Assembly (NCBI GenBank): GCA_004557825.1
Contig: SFFL01000005.1
Location: 43,726-107,725, forward strand
Direction of reading: 5' to 3'
DNA from: Bacteroidales bacterium
GTDB lineage: Bacteria; Bacteroidota; Bacteroidia; Bacteroidales; Muribaculaceae
DNA: 64,000 nucleotides
In this document: positions 33,174-40,816 of the stretch, piece by piece
Layout of the letters: the number at the start of each line of letters is the position of its first letter
Numbering within the stretch: the first letter of the stretch is position 1
Position numbers and translations under genes: made by a program
Notes under the pieces: generated by a model
Database searches by the model: none
What the model was told of the DNA's origin: nothing
What the model saw: the letters and a program-made list of their open reading frames with translations, nothing else

Positions 33174-33198
33174 AAATTATAAATAGGGATTGTGTGAA

Positions 33199-34233
33199 TT
33201 ACATTATGCCACGTTCGCGCAGGCGGCACTGCCAGGCCCATGCGTTGCGCATAGTCTCCTCGATAGGAGTATCGGCCTTCCAGCCAAGCACATTATTGGC
33301 GTAGGAGGGGTCGGCCCATACCTTCTCGATATCGCCGGCGCGACGGGGAGCAATCTTGTGAGGCACCTTCACACCGGTTGCTTTCTCGAAGGCGTCGATC
33401 AGACCGAGCACGCTCATACCGTTGCCGGTACCGAGGTTGAAGATTTCAATCTTCTCGTCGGACTTATCTTCCAGCATACGCTCTACGGCGATCACGTGGG
33501 CCTTTGCAAGGTCAACTACGTCAATATAGTCGCGGATGCAGGAGCCGTCGGGAGTGTTGTAGTCGTCGCCGAAGACGCTCAGCTCCTTGCGGATGCCCAT
33601 AGCCGTCTGGGTGAGGAAGGGCACAAGGTTCTGCGGCACACCGTTGGGCAGCTCGCCGATTTCCGATGAGGGATGAGCGCCTACGGGATTGAAGTAGCGG
33701 AGCAGTACACTCTTGAAATTGGCACCGGCGTTGATAACATCGGTGATGATTTCCTCGGAAATCTGCTTCGTGTTGCCGTAAGGCGAAGTGGCCTTCTTGA
33801 TAGGCGACTGCTCGGTGACGGGGTTTACGTCGGGTTCGCCGTAAACGGTGCACGACGATGAGAATACGATGCCTTTCACATCATATTTGCCCATCATATC
33901 GAGCAGATTCATAAGGGTGTTGAGGTTGTTGCGATAGTAGAGGAGCGGTTTCTGCATCGACTCGCCCACAGCTTTGGAGGCAGCGAAGTTGATGATGCCC
34001 TTGATGCCGGGATAAGTGTCGAACAGAATCTTCAGCGCGGTGATGTCGGTGCAGTCGGCTTCAACGAATTCGGGGCGGATGCCGGTGATGCGTTCGATGC
34101 CGTCGAGCACCTCGCGGTTGGAGTTGGAGAGGTTGTCAATTATGACTACGGGGTAGCCGGCTTTCTGCAGCTCAACCACGGTGTGTGAGCCTATGTAGCC
34201 GGTGCCGCCAGTAACAAGAATTGAAGGCTTCAT
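33199..34233 (-). CDS. galE: UDP-glucose 4-epimerase
   Basis: Interconverts UDP-glucose and UDP-galactose. 344 residues from the ATG at 34233 (MKPSILVTGGTGYIGSHTVV); the upstream ATG at 34293 would add a hydrophilic head and overlap the previous gene. The NAD-binding G-G-T-G-Y-I-G loop is at residues 9-15, the S-S-C-T-V-Y-G motif supplies the catalytic serine and SPYGNTKQISEE the tyrosine and lysine. It is the last gene of galK-nucleotidyltransferase-galE. The stop of the upstream gene at 34247 is 13 bases before this start. Confidence 0.95.
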   Translation of the reverse strand: MKPSILVTGGTGYIGSHTVVELQKAGYPVVIIDNLSNSNREVLDGIERITGIRPEFVEADCTDITALKILFDTYPGIKGIINFAASKAVGESMQKPLLYYRNNLNTLMNLLDMMGKYDVKGIVFSSSCTVYGEPDVNPVTEQSPIKKATSPYGNTKQISEEIITDVINAGANFKSVLLRYFNPVGAHPSSEIGELPNGVPQNLVPFLTQTAMGIRKELSVFGDDYNTPDGSCIRDYIDVVDLAKAHVIAVERMLEDKSDEKIEIFNLGTGNGMSVLGLIDAFEKATGVKVPHKIAPRRAGDIEKVWADPSYANNVLGWKADTPIEETMRNAWAWQCRLRERGIM

Positions 34234-34246
34234 ATTTGGAATATGA

Positions 34247-35149
34247 TTAAAAGAGTTTCTTGGGATAAGTGCCGTTGTTATGCAGCTCGGCAAACTTAGC
34301 TACAACACCGGGACGGTCGGCGGCGTAGGTTACGCCAAACCAGCGGGAGTCGGTGTCGAGCACCTTCACAGTGGCTTCGCCGTTGTTGATGAGGGTGTCG
34401 ATGCAGAGGGGAATGAAGAACTCAGCCTTAGGGGTATTGAGGTCCTTGTCGAGAAAACGACGGAATTCGCGCTCTGAGTAATCGAAATAGTCGGGGGTGA
34501 AGCCCCAGAGGTTCATCGATACGGGAGTCATCGGGTCGAGGGTCTGCTCTACGCCATTCTCGTCGGTGAAGACGATGCGGCCGTCGGGAGCGTATGAAAT
34601 AGCGGTGCGCTCAACTACGCCGGTGAGCTTGCCGTCGGAAGTGGTGCAGACGCCACGGGCTACGGAGCCGTTCTCGGTCATAGTGTTGCCTACGCGGAAG
34701 CCAACCATACAGTAGTCGCCCTTGTGGTCGTGGGGCTTCTGCAGCTCCTCGGCGATAACGCGGAAAGCGTCGCGGCCATAGAAGTCGTCGGCGTTGATTA
34801 CGGCGAAGGGCTCTTTGATCACATCCTTACCCATAAGCAGGGCGTGGTTTGTGCCCCAGGGTTTGGTGCGGTCGGCCGGGCAAGTGTAGCCTTCGGGGAG
34901 CTTGTCGGTAGCCTGGAACACTACTTCCACAGGCACGTGTCCTTCATATTTCGAGAGAATCTTTTCGCGGAAATCCTTTTCAAAGTCCTTGCGAATCACG
35001 AAAACCACCTTGCCGAAACCGGCCTGGAGGGCATCGTAGATAGAATAGTCCATAATGGTCTCGCCGTTGGGGCCGAGAGAATCGAGCTGCTTGAGACCGC
35101 CGTAACGGCTGCCCATACCGGCAGCGAGAACAAAAAGTGTAGGTTGCAT
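34247..35149 (-). CDS. Sugar-1-phosphate nucleotidyltransferase of the gal operon
   Basis: 300 residues. The signature FVLAAGMGSRYGGLKQLDSL and MDYSIYDALQAGFGKVVFV, then PWGTNHALLMGKDV and FAVINADDFYGRDAF, identify the NTP_transferase fold. It lies between galK and galE, and no galT (Gal-1-P uridylyltransferase, HIT fold) is present. By position it may convert Gal-1-P or Glc-1-P into a UDP-sugar, replacing galT; this is inference. The LDSLGPNGETIMDY insertion differs from GalU. Similar genes are often annotated only as nucleotidyltransferase. Between galK and galE the gaps are 27 and 13 bases, so it is firmly in the operon. Confidence 0.78.
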   Translation of the reverse strand: MQPTLFVLAAGMGSRYGGLKQLDSLGPNGETIMDYSIYDALQAGFGKVVFVIRKDFEKDFREKILSKYEGHVPVEVVFQATDKLPEGYTCPADRTKPWGTNHALLMGKDVIKEPFAVINADDFYGRDAFRVIAEELQKPHDHKGDYCMVGFRVGNTMTENGSVARGVCTTSDGKLTGVVERTAISYAPDGRIVFTDENGVEQTLDPMTPVSMNLWGFTPDYFDYSEREFRRFLDKDLNTPKAEFFIPLCIDTLINNGEATVKVLDTDSRWFGVTYAADRPGVVAKFAELHNNGTYPKKLF

Positions 35150-35176
35150 TTCTGAGATGATATGTATGTTGTAGAA

Positions 35177-36313
35177 TTATGCTTCAACTTTGTGAGCGCC
35201 GTCGGAAATCACTACGGGAATCACTACGGGTTCGTGACCGTATTTCTCGGCGAATTTTCTCTTGGCTGTTTCGATGAATTTATCGTAGAGATTGTTGCGA
35301 ACCAGGTTGATGGTGCAGCCGCCGAAGCCGCCGCCCATAATGCGCGAACCGGTCACGCCACATTCCTTGGCGATGTCGTTGAGGTAATCAAGTTCTACGC
35401 AGCTCACCTCATAGTCCTTCGACAGACCTTCGTGAGTTTCGTACATCTTCTTACCTACGGTCTCGAGGTCACCTTTCACGAGAGCGTCGCACACGTCGAG
35501 CACGCGCTGCTTCTCCGCGATTACATATTTAGCGCGGAAGTAATCCTCGGCGGTCATATCCGAGCGGTGCTCGTTGAGCATCTCCATAGTAGCGTCGCGG
35601 AGGGTCTTCACGCCAAGCAGTTTGGCCACACGTTCGCAGCTCTGGCGGCGCTTGTTGTAGGGAGAGTCAACCAGTGCGTGTTTTACCTTGGAGTCGAGCA
35701 GCACGAGCTGGTAGCCGTCGGCCTTGAAGGGGAAGTATTCAAACTCCATCGAGCGGCAGTCGAGGCGCATAAGGTTGTCTTTCTTGCCGAAAACCGATGC
35801 GAACTGGTCCATAATGCCGCAGTTCACACCGCAGTAGTTGTGCTCGGTAGACTGGCCGATGCGGGCGAGATCGAATTTGTCGATGGTGTTGCCGTTGAAG
35901 AGGTCGTTCAGAGCGAAAGCGAAGCAGCTTTCAAGAGCAGCTGAGGAGCTGAGGCCGGCGCCCAGAGGCACATTGCCGGCGAACACGGCGTCGAATCCGT
36001 GAACTTTGCCGCCACGCTTGATGATTTCGCGGCAGATGCCGAATATGTAGCGTGCCCACTGCTGGGAGGGTGCATCTTCTTCGTTCAGACCGAATTCCAC
36101 ATATTCGTTTATGTCGATGGAGAATACGCGCACAGTCTCGGTGCCGTTGGGGGCAATCTCCGCCATGATTTCTTTGTCGATGGCGCCGGGGAACACGAAG
36201 CCGCCGTTATAGTCGGTGTGCTCGCCGATGAGGTTGATACGACCGGCGGAAGCATAGAGAGTGCCTTCTTTGCCGAATTTCTCCTTAAAGATAGTTTGGA
36301 TTTTTTTTTGCAT
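35177..36313 (-). CDS. galK: Galactokinase
   Basis: Phosphorylates alpha-D-galactose at C1. 378 residues. GHMP kinase motifs: GRINLIGEHTDYNGGFVFPG near the start (galactose-binding), GNVPLGAGLSSSAALES (ATP-binding), and the C-terminal RIMGGGFGGCTINLV. The catalytic aspartate region GIMDQFASVFGK is present. First gene of the galK-nucleotidyltransferase-galE operon. A -7 element TAACTTTG lies on the minus strand at 36393-36400. No operator was recognised. Confidence 0.96.
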   Translation of the reverse strand: MQKKIQTIFKEKFGKEGTLYASAGRINLIGEHTDYNGGFVFPGAIDKEIMAEIAPNGTETVRVFSIDINEYVEFGLNEEDAPSQQWARYIFGICREIIKRGGKVHGFDAVFAGNVPLGAGLSSSAALESCFAFALNDLFNGNTIDKFDLARIGQSTEHNYCGVNCGIMDQFASVFGKKDNLMRLDCRSMEFEYFPFKADGYQLVLLDSKVKHALVDSPYNKRRQSCERVAKLLGVKTLRDATMEMLNEHRSDMTAEDYFRAKYVIAEKQRVLDVCDALVKGDLETVGKKMYETHEGLSKDYEVSCVELDYLNDIAKECGVTGSRIMGGGFGGCTINLVRNNLYDKFIETAKRKFAEKYGHEPVVIPVVISDGAHKVEA

Positions 36314-36392
36314 GATATTTATAGGTAAATGGGTTTTATGTCAGTTGTGTGTGGTTTACTATTAATTATGCGGGTTAACTGTGAATTTATCG

Positions 36393-36400
36393 CAAAGTTA
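36393..36400 (-). promoter_or_regulatory. -7 element for the gal operon
   Basis: Minus-strand TAACTTTG, perfect match, 80 bases upstream of galK. The nearest TTTG is at about 25 bases, outside the normal spacing, which could mean activator dependence. Confidence 0.45.
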
Positions 36401-36445
36401 ATAAATAATTTGATATCCGATGCGTCAAAATCGGGTAAAATTTGT

Positions 36446-36453
36446 TAGCTTTG
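36446..36453 (+). promoter_or_regulatory. -7 element for the META-domain lipoprotein gene
   Basis: TAGCTTTG, a perfect TAnnTTTG match, 49 bases upstream of the ATG at 36503. No good -33 word is found. Confidence 0.4.
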
Positions 36454-36502
36454 TAGAAGTAATGTGAAGAAAGAACCGATTTGTCAATTAAAAATTAGAA
36501 TT

Positions 36503-37603
36503 ATGAGTACAATAAATACACTGAAAATCTTTATGCTTTCGGCTGCCGGAGCCGCTATGCTGGCAAGTTGCAGCCTGTTTCAACAGAATGGAGGCACCTC
36601 GCAGGAGGGGCGTGTAGTCACTTTGGCCGACGGCCGCAAAGTAGTGGTAGCCTCTCAGCCCGGAGCCGGGCAGGAGCCGGCAGGTCCGAAGGTAATAAAG
36701 AAGAAGTCGGAGAAATCTTACGCCAAGCCTAAGAATTCCGACAAAAAGAAAAATAAGAAGAAAAAAGATAAGAACAATGCCCAGGTTGCCGTCTCCGACC
36801 GCGAGAAGGTAGCGCTTGATGGCTCTGCTGCCGCTGCTACTGCTGCTAAGGCTGAAACGGTGAAGCAGGATAAGGCACAGGCCGATGCCGCTGCTGTGCA
36901 GGCCGATTTCACTCCGGCAGGGGAGTGGACAATCTACTCGGTGCGCAATGAGAAAGTTACCGGAGAAGAGCGCCCCTATATCACACTCGACCTGGCTTCG
37001 GGTCGCTTCTATGGCAACAATGGTTGCAACTACATCAACGGCGACCTGCAGTTTGGCGATAACCGCGCGTTGAAATTCGACAATATGATTTCCACAATGA
37101 AGATGTGTCAGGATGACAGCTTCCAGTATGTGATCAATCTTGCGCTGAACGATGTTGTGGCCTACGATGTGTGTCAGGAAAAGCCTATTACATTCCTCGA
37201 CCTGAAGGATAAGTCGGGCCGTGTGGTGATGGTTCTCCGTCGGCATAATATGGATTTCCTTAATGGCGCCTGGAAGGTGACCGAGCTTAACGGCACACCG
37301 CTGGTGCAGGATGATGATGCCACGATGACTTTTGATACCGACGGCTTGAAGATTCATGGCACTACCGGGTGCAATATCTTCAATGGTTCGCTTTTCATCG
37401 ACCCGGATAAGAAGGAGTCGCTGCAGATTATCGGGTTGGCAACAACCCGCATGATGTGCGCTCCCGATTCGCGCGAGACGGAATTTCTGCTCGCTCTTGA
37501 ATCGGTTGAAACGGCCCGCAAAGTCGGCGCCGATGAGATAGTGCTCAGCGATGTCGACGGCAAGCCGCTCTTTACGCTCCACAAGATGGAGCTGCGCGAC
37601 TGA
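36503..37603 (+). CDS. Lipoprotein with two META (HslJ-like) domains
   Basis: 366 residues from the ATG at 36503, which opens a lipoprotein signal peptide (KIFMLSAAGAAMLASCSL); the ATG at 36464 would lengthen it without reason. A lysine-rich, low-complexity linker follows (KKKSEKSYAKPKNSDKKK). Two META domains then repeat: TIYSVRNEKVTGEERPY with NNGCNYINGDLQ, and LNGAWKVTELNGTPL with TTGCNIFNGSLF; each contains the N-G-C-N motif and the later M-C-x-D. HslJ is a heat-inducible outer-membrane lipoprotein involved in novobiocin resistance in E. coli. A stable terminator follows at 37687-37726. Confidence 0.85.
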   Translation: MSTINTLKIFMLSAAGAAMLASCSLFQQNGGTSQEGRVVTLADGRKVVVASQPGAGQEPAGPKVIKKKSEKSYAKPKNSDKKKNKKKKDKNNAQVAVSDREKVALDGSAAAATAAKAETVKQDKAQADAAAVQADFTPAGEWTIYSVRNEKVTGEERPYITLDLASGRFYGNNGCNYINGDLQFGDNRALKFDNMISTMKMCQDDSFQYVINLALNDVVAYDVCQEKPITFLDLKDKSGRVVMVLRRHNMDFLNGAWKVTELNGTPLVQDDDATMTFDTDGLKIHGTTGCNIFNGSLFIDPDKKESLQIIGLATTRMMCAPDSRETEFLLALESVETARKVGADEIVLSDVDGKPLFTLHKMELRD

Positions 37604-38011
37604 TGCAGTAATTTCCGGCCCGGAAATGAGGATAATCGACGCGAATAAAGTCATCCTTACCGGAATACCGTGATGAAAATATTGCAAAGATGCTATTCGG
37701 AATGATTCTGAATAGCATCTTTTTTTGTCGAAATGTTAAAATGGTAGTAAAGTAATAGGGTTGTGACTGTTATGGAAACATAGTCGGGAAAACACAAAGA
37801 TATTACGATATTTGTAAAGCGTTGATAATATACGATATAATTATTTTATATTAGAGTGATACTTTAATTGTGTTGTAAACTGTTGAAATACAATGCTATG
37901 TATTTTAGCAAGTAATTCCGGGCAAAATTTTAATTGCAATTGAAGAAAATTATTGCGAAATTTGTAGCTGAAAAATTACCGCATAGGTAAAGATACACGA
38001 CTGAATCCACA
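37604..38011. other. 408-base intergenic region upstream of dnaA
   Basis: The first part holds the terminator of the META gene (37687-37726). The rest, 37740-38010, is very AT-rich, for example GATATAATTATTTTATATTA around 37830-37850. I found no perfect TTATCCACA. A weak promoter candidate is TTG at 37934-37936, 20 bases, GAAATTTG (37957-37964). The region could contain origin elements recognised by a divergent DnaA, but no element is proven. Confidence 0.5.
37687..37726 (+). terminator. Intrinsic terminator of the META-domain gene
   Basis: GATGCTATTC (37689-37698) and GAATAGCATC (37710-37719) form a perfect 10-base stem, followed by seven T. A strong rho-independent terminator. Confidence 0.88.
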
Positions 38012-39394
38012 ATGCAAAAGAGTTTACAACAGCTCTGGGAAGAGTGTCTGGCAATTTTTCGAGACAATCTCCCGGCAGAGCAATTTCGCGCCTGGTTCGA
38101 GCCTATTGTGCCCGACAGCTTTGTCGACGACAAGCTCACGCTTGTTGTCCGCTCGGCGTTCTATAAGGAGCACCTTGAATCGACCTATCTTTCACTCATC
38201 GCTCCGGCGCTGCGCCATATTTTCGGCGAGAATGTAAAACTCTATTATAAGTATCTTGAAGTAAACGGTAGCCCCGACACGGAAATCACCGAACGGGGTC
38301 TGGCCTCTTCGCCTGCTCTCAGTCGTCAGGGGAAAGGGATGTTCCAGACCGCCGTATCTTCTACCGTCGACCCCCAGCTGAATCCGCGCAACACTTTCGA
38401 GAACTATTGCAGCAGCGCATCTAACAAAATCGCGCGTGCGATAGGTGAGTCGATCGCCAATGACCCTTCGCTGAAGACGTTCAATCCCTTGTTTGTGTTC
38501 GGCTCTACAGGCGTGGGTAAAACCCACCTTGTGCAGGCTATCGGCATCAAGATCAAGGAGCACAATCCCTCGGCGCGTGTGCTTTATCTGAGCGCCCGTC
38601 TGTTTGAGAGCCAGTACACCGTGGCTTCCCGCAATGGTAAAGTGAATGAGTTCATCAACTTCTATCAGAGCATCGACACTCTTATCATAGACGACATTCA
38701 GGAGCTGGTAGATAAGGAAAAGACTCAGAATACATTTTTCTATATTTTCAACCATCTGCATCTTAATCAGAAGCAGATAATCCTCACCAGCGACTGCCGC
38801 CCTACACAGCTCAAGGGTATGGCCGAAAGGCTTATATCGCGCTTCAACTGGGGCATGACCGTAGAGCTGGAGAAGCCCGACCTGGCGCTGAGGCGTATGG
38901 TGCTCCAGCAGAAGTCGGAGCAGGAAGGTCTGTCGCTGTCGCAGGATGTGATTGACTATATCGCCGAGAATGTCACCAACAATGTCCGCGAACTTGAGGG
39001 TACAGTAGTGTCGCTTTTAGCTTATGCGACCGTCCTCAACCGCGAGGTGTCGGTCGATCTGGCGCGCCTTGTTATGAGCAACATCGTGAAGCTGCATAAG
39101 CGCAACAATGCCGTGAATTTCGAGATGATTGCGCAGGGTGTGGCTCAGCACTACAAGATTGACGTGGATATGATTTTTGCCAAAACGCGCAAACGCGAGG
39201 TATCGGACGCACGTCAGATGGTAATGTATATGGCCAAGAAATATGCCAAGATGTCGCTCACGAGCATCGGTGCACATCTGTCGCGCAACTATGCCACCGT
39301 AATCCACGGTTGCAAAAACATTGAGGAGCGCCTTCCCTACGAGAAGCAGCTTCAGGAAGATGTCGCCGCCATCGAGAAAATCATCCTCGCCTAA
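38012..39394 (+). CDS. dnaA: Chromosomal replication initiator DnaA, divergent DNA-recognition signature
   Basis: Replication initiator, 460 residues. Domain I is at the N-terminus (LQQLWEECLAIFRDNLP); the AAA+ domain has Walker A FGSTGVGKTH (163-172), Walker B LIIDDIQELVDKEKT and the sensor SDCRP. Domain IV is present, but its signature is SRNYATVIHG (RNYATV at 425-430) instead of the usual RDHTTV; in E. coli these Asp and His residues contact the DnaA box. The start at 38012 gives a normal N-terminus. It stands alone, between a META-domain gene and purT. The dnaA call is firm; the change in specificity is inference. Confidence 0.92.
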   Translation: MQKSLQQLWEECLAIFRDNLPAEQFRAWFEPIVPDSFVDDKLTLVVRSAFYKEHLESTYLSLIAPALRHIFGENVKLYYKYLEVNGSPDTEITERGLASSPALSRQGKGMFQTAVSSTVDPQLNPRNTFENYCSSASNKIARAIGESIANDPSLKTFNPLFVFGSTGVGKTHLVQAIGIKIKEHNPSARVLYLSARLFESQYTVASRNGKVNEFINFYQSIDTLIIDDIQELVDKEKTQNTFFYIFNHLHLNQKQIILTSDCRPTQLKGMAERLISRFNWGMTVELEKPDLALRRMVLQQKSEQEGLSLSQDVIDYIAENVTNNVRELEGTVVSLLAYATVLNREVSVDLARLVMSNIVKLHKRNNAVNFEMIAQGVAQHYKIDVDMIFAKTRKREVSDARQMVMYMAKKYAKMSLTSIGAHLSRNYATVIHGCKNIEERLPYEKQLQEDVAAIEKIILA

Positions 39395-39473
39395 TCCCCC
39401 GCAGCATTTAAGAACAAATATTTCGTAGTGTTTTTAGGCGAATGAAGCCTAACTTTACGAGTCAATTATAATT

Positions 39474-39506
39474 AAGGACGCACAACCTTTCGAGCTGTGC
39501 GTCCTT
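39474..39506 (+). terminator. Terminator after dnaA
   Basis: AAGGACGCACA (39474-39484) and TGTGCGTCCTT (39496-39506) form a perfect 11-base stem. It sits between convergent dnaA and purT and has A/T on both flanks, so it can serve both. The stem sequence (GGACGCAC) also resembles the dispersed elements. Confidence 0.75.
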
Positions 39507-39537
39507 ATAAATTTGTTACTAATTATCGGTGTCCCGG

Positions 39538-40722
39538 TTATTTTACGACGACGCGGAGGGCGTTGTGGGCGCGGAGGGCTTTGGCGCGGGCTTCCTCGAG
39601 GGTGGGGGCGGTGGACAGGATGACGCCCATACGGCGGTGTCCGTGGATTTCCGGTTTGCCGAAGATGCGGATCTGTGTGCCCGGTTCGGCAAGTACCTGG
39701 TCGAGGTTCTCAAACACAACTTCTTTCGTGTCGCCTTCCACTACAATAGCGCGGGAGCAGCTTGAGCCGTAGAAACGTATGCCGGGAACGGGCAGCTCCA
39801 TCAATGCGCGAGCGTGGAGGGCAAACTCGCTCAGGTCCTGCGAAATCATTGTCACCATACCGGTGTCGTGCGGACGGGGGGATACTTCGCTGAAGATGGC
39901 GTGATTGTCTTTGATGAACAGTTCTACGCCGAAGATGCCGTAACCGCCGAGGGCGTCGGTGATTTTGCGGGCGATGTCGCGTGCTTCAGCCAAAGCCTGC
40001 TCGCTCATAGGCTGCGGCTGCCACGATTCGCGGTAGTCGCCGTTGACCTGGATATGGCCGATTGGCTCGCAGAAAGTGGTGCCGGTGATGGAGCGCACGG
40101 TAAGCAGGGTGATTTCATAGTCGAACTTCACGAAGCCTTCTACTATGACACGACCGGCACCGGCGCGGCCGCCCTCCTGAGCTTCCTTCCAGGCGGCTTC
40201 AATGTCGGCTTCGCTCTTGATGATTGACTGGCCGTGGCCCGACGATGACATTACCGGCTTCACTACGCAGGGGATACCGATTTCTTTTACAGCAGCCAGG
40301 AATTCCTCGCGGTTGTTGGCGAAACGGTAAGGCGATGTGGGCAGACCCAACTCTTCGGCAGCCAGACGGCGGATTCCTTCGCGGTTCATCGTAAGCCATG
40401 CGGCCTTGGCAGTAGGGGTGATATTGTAGCCCTTCTTCTCAAGATCAACCAGCACGGGGGTGGCGATAGCTTCAACCTCCGGGATAATGTGGTCGGGTTT
40501 TTCTTCCTCGATCACCTCGCGAAGTTTTTCTGGGTCGAGCATATTGAACACATGGCAGCGGTGGGCCACCTGCATAGCCGGGGCGTTGGGATACTTGTCG
40601 CAAGCCACAACCTCCACGCCAAGGCGCTGGAGTTCGAGAGCCACTTCTTTACCAAGTTCGCCACTGCCCAGAAGCAGGGCTTTTGTGCCCGAGGGGGTCA
40701 TCAGAGATCCGATAGATGTCAT
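39538..40722 (-). CDS. purT: Formate-dependent phosphoribosylglycinamide formyltransferase
   Basis: Third step of purine synthesis using formate and ATP, an alternative to PurN. 394 residues, ATP-grasp family. Motifs: KALLLGSGELGKEVALELQR at the start, DHIIPEVEAIAT, CVVKPVMSSSGHGQSIIKS for ATP binding and VSPRPHDTGMVTMIS near the end. The C-terminal barrel-like part MGVILSTAPTLEEARAKAL is normal. Monocistronic or upstream of dnaA on the opposite strand. A formate-based step fits an anaerobe that produces formate. Confidence 0.95.
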   Translation of the reverse strand: MTSIGSLMTPSGTKALLLGSGELGKEVALELQRLGVEVVACDKYPNAPAMQVAHRCHVFNMLDPEKLREVIEEEKPDHIIPEVEAIATPVLVDLEKKGYNITPTAKAAWLTMNREGIRRLAAEELGLPTSPYRFANNREEFLAAVKEIGIPCVVKPVMSSSGHGQSIIKSEADIEAAWKEAQEGGRAGAGRVIVEGFVKFDYEITLLTVRSITGTTFCEPIGHIQVNGDYRESWQPQPMSEQALAEARDIARKITDALGGYGIFGVELFIKDNHAIFSEVSPRPHDTGMVTMISQDLSEFALHARALMELPVPGIRFYGSSCSRAIVVEGDTKEVVFENLDQVLAEPGTQIRIFGKPEIHGHRRMGVILSTAPTLEEARAKALRAHNALRVVVK

Positions 40723-40816
40723 GTTAAAAGAAAGTTATAATCGATTAAAGATATTTCAGAAGTAAATTCAGCTGTGTGGTTTTAAGCCTGAGAGAGAAAA
40801 ATCATCAGAGATATTC

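Noticed and set aside
37740..38010. oriC upstream of dnaA
   Set aside because: AT-rich but no perfect TTATCCACA and no cluster of related 9-mers seen; not enough for a call.
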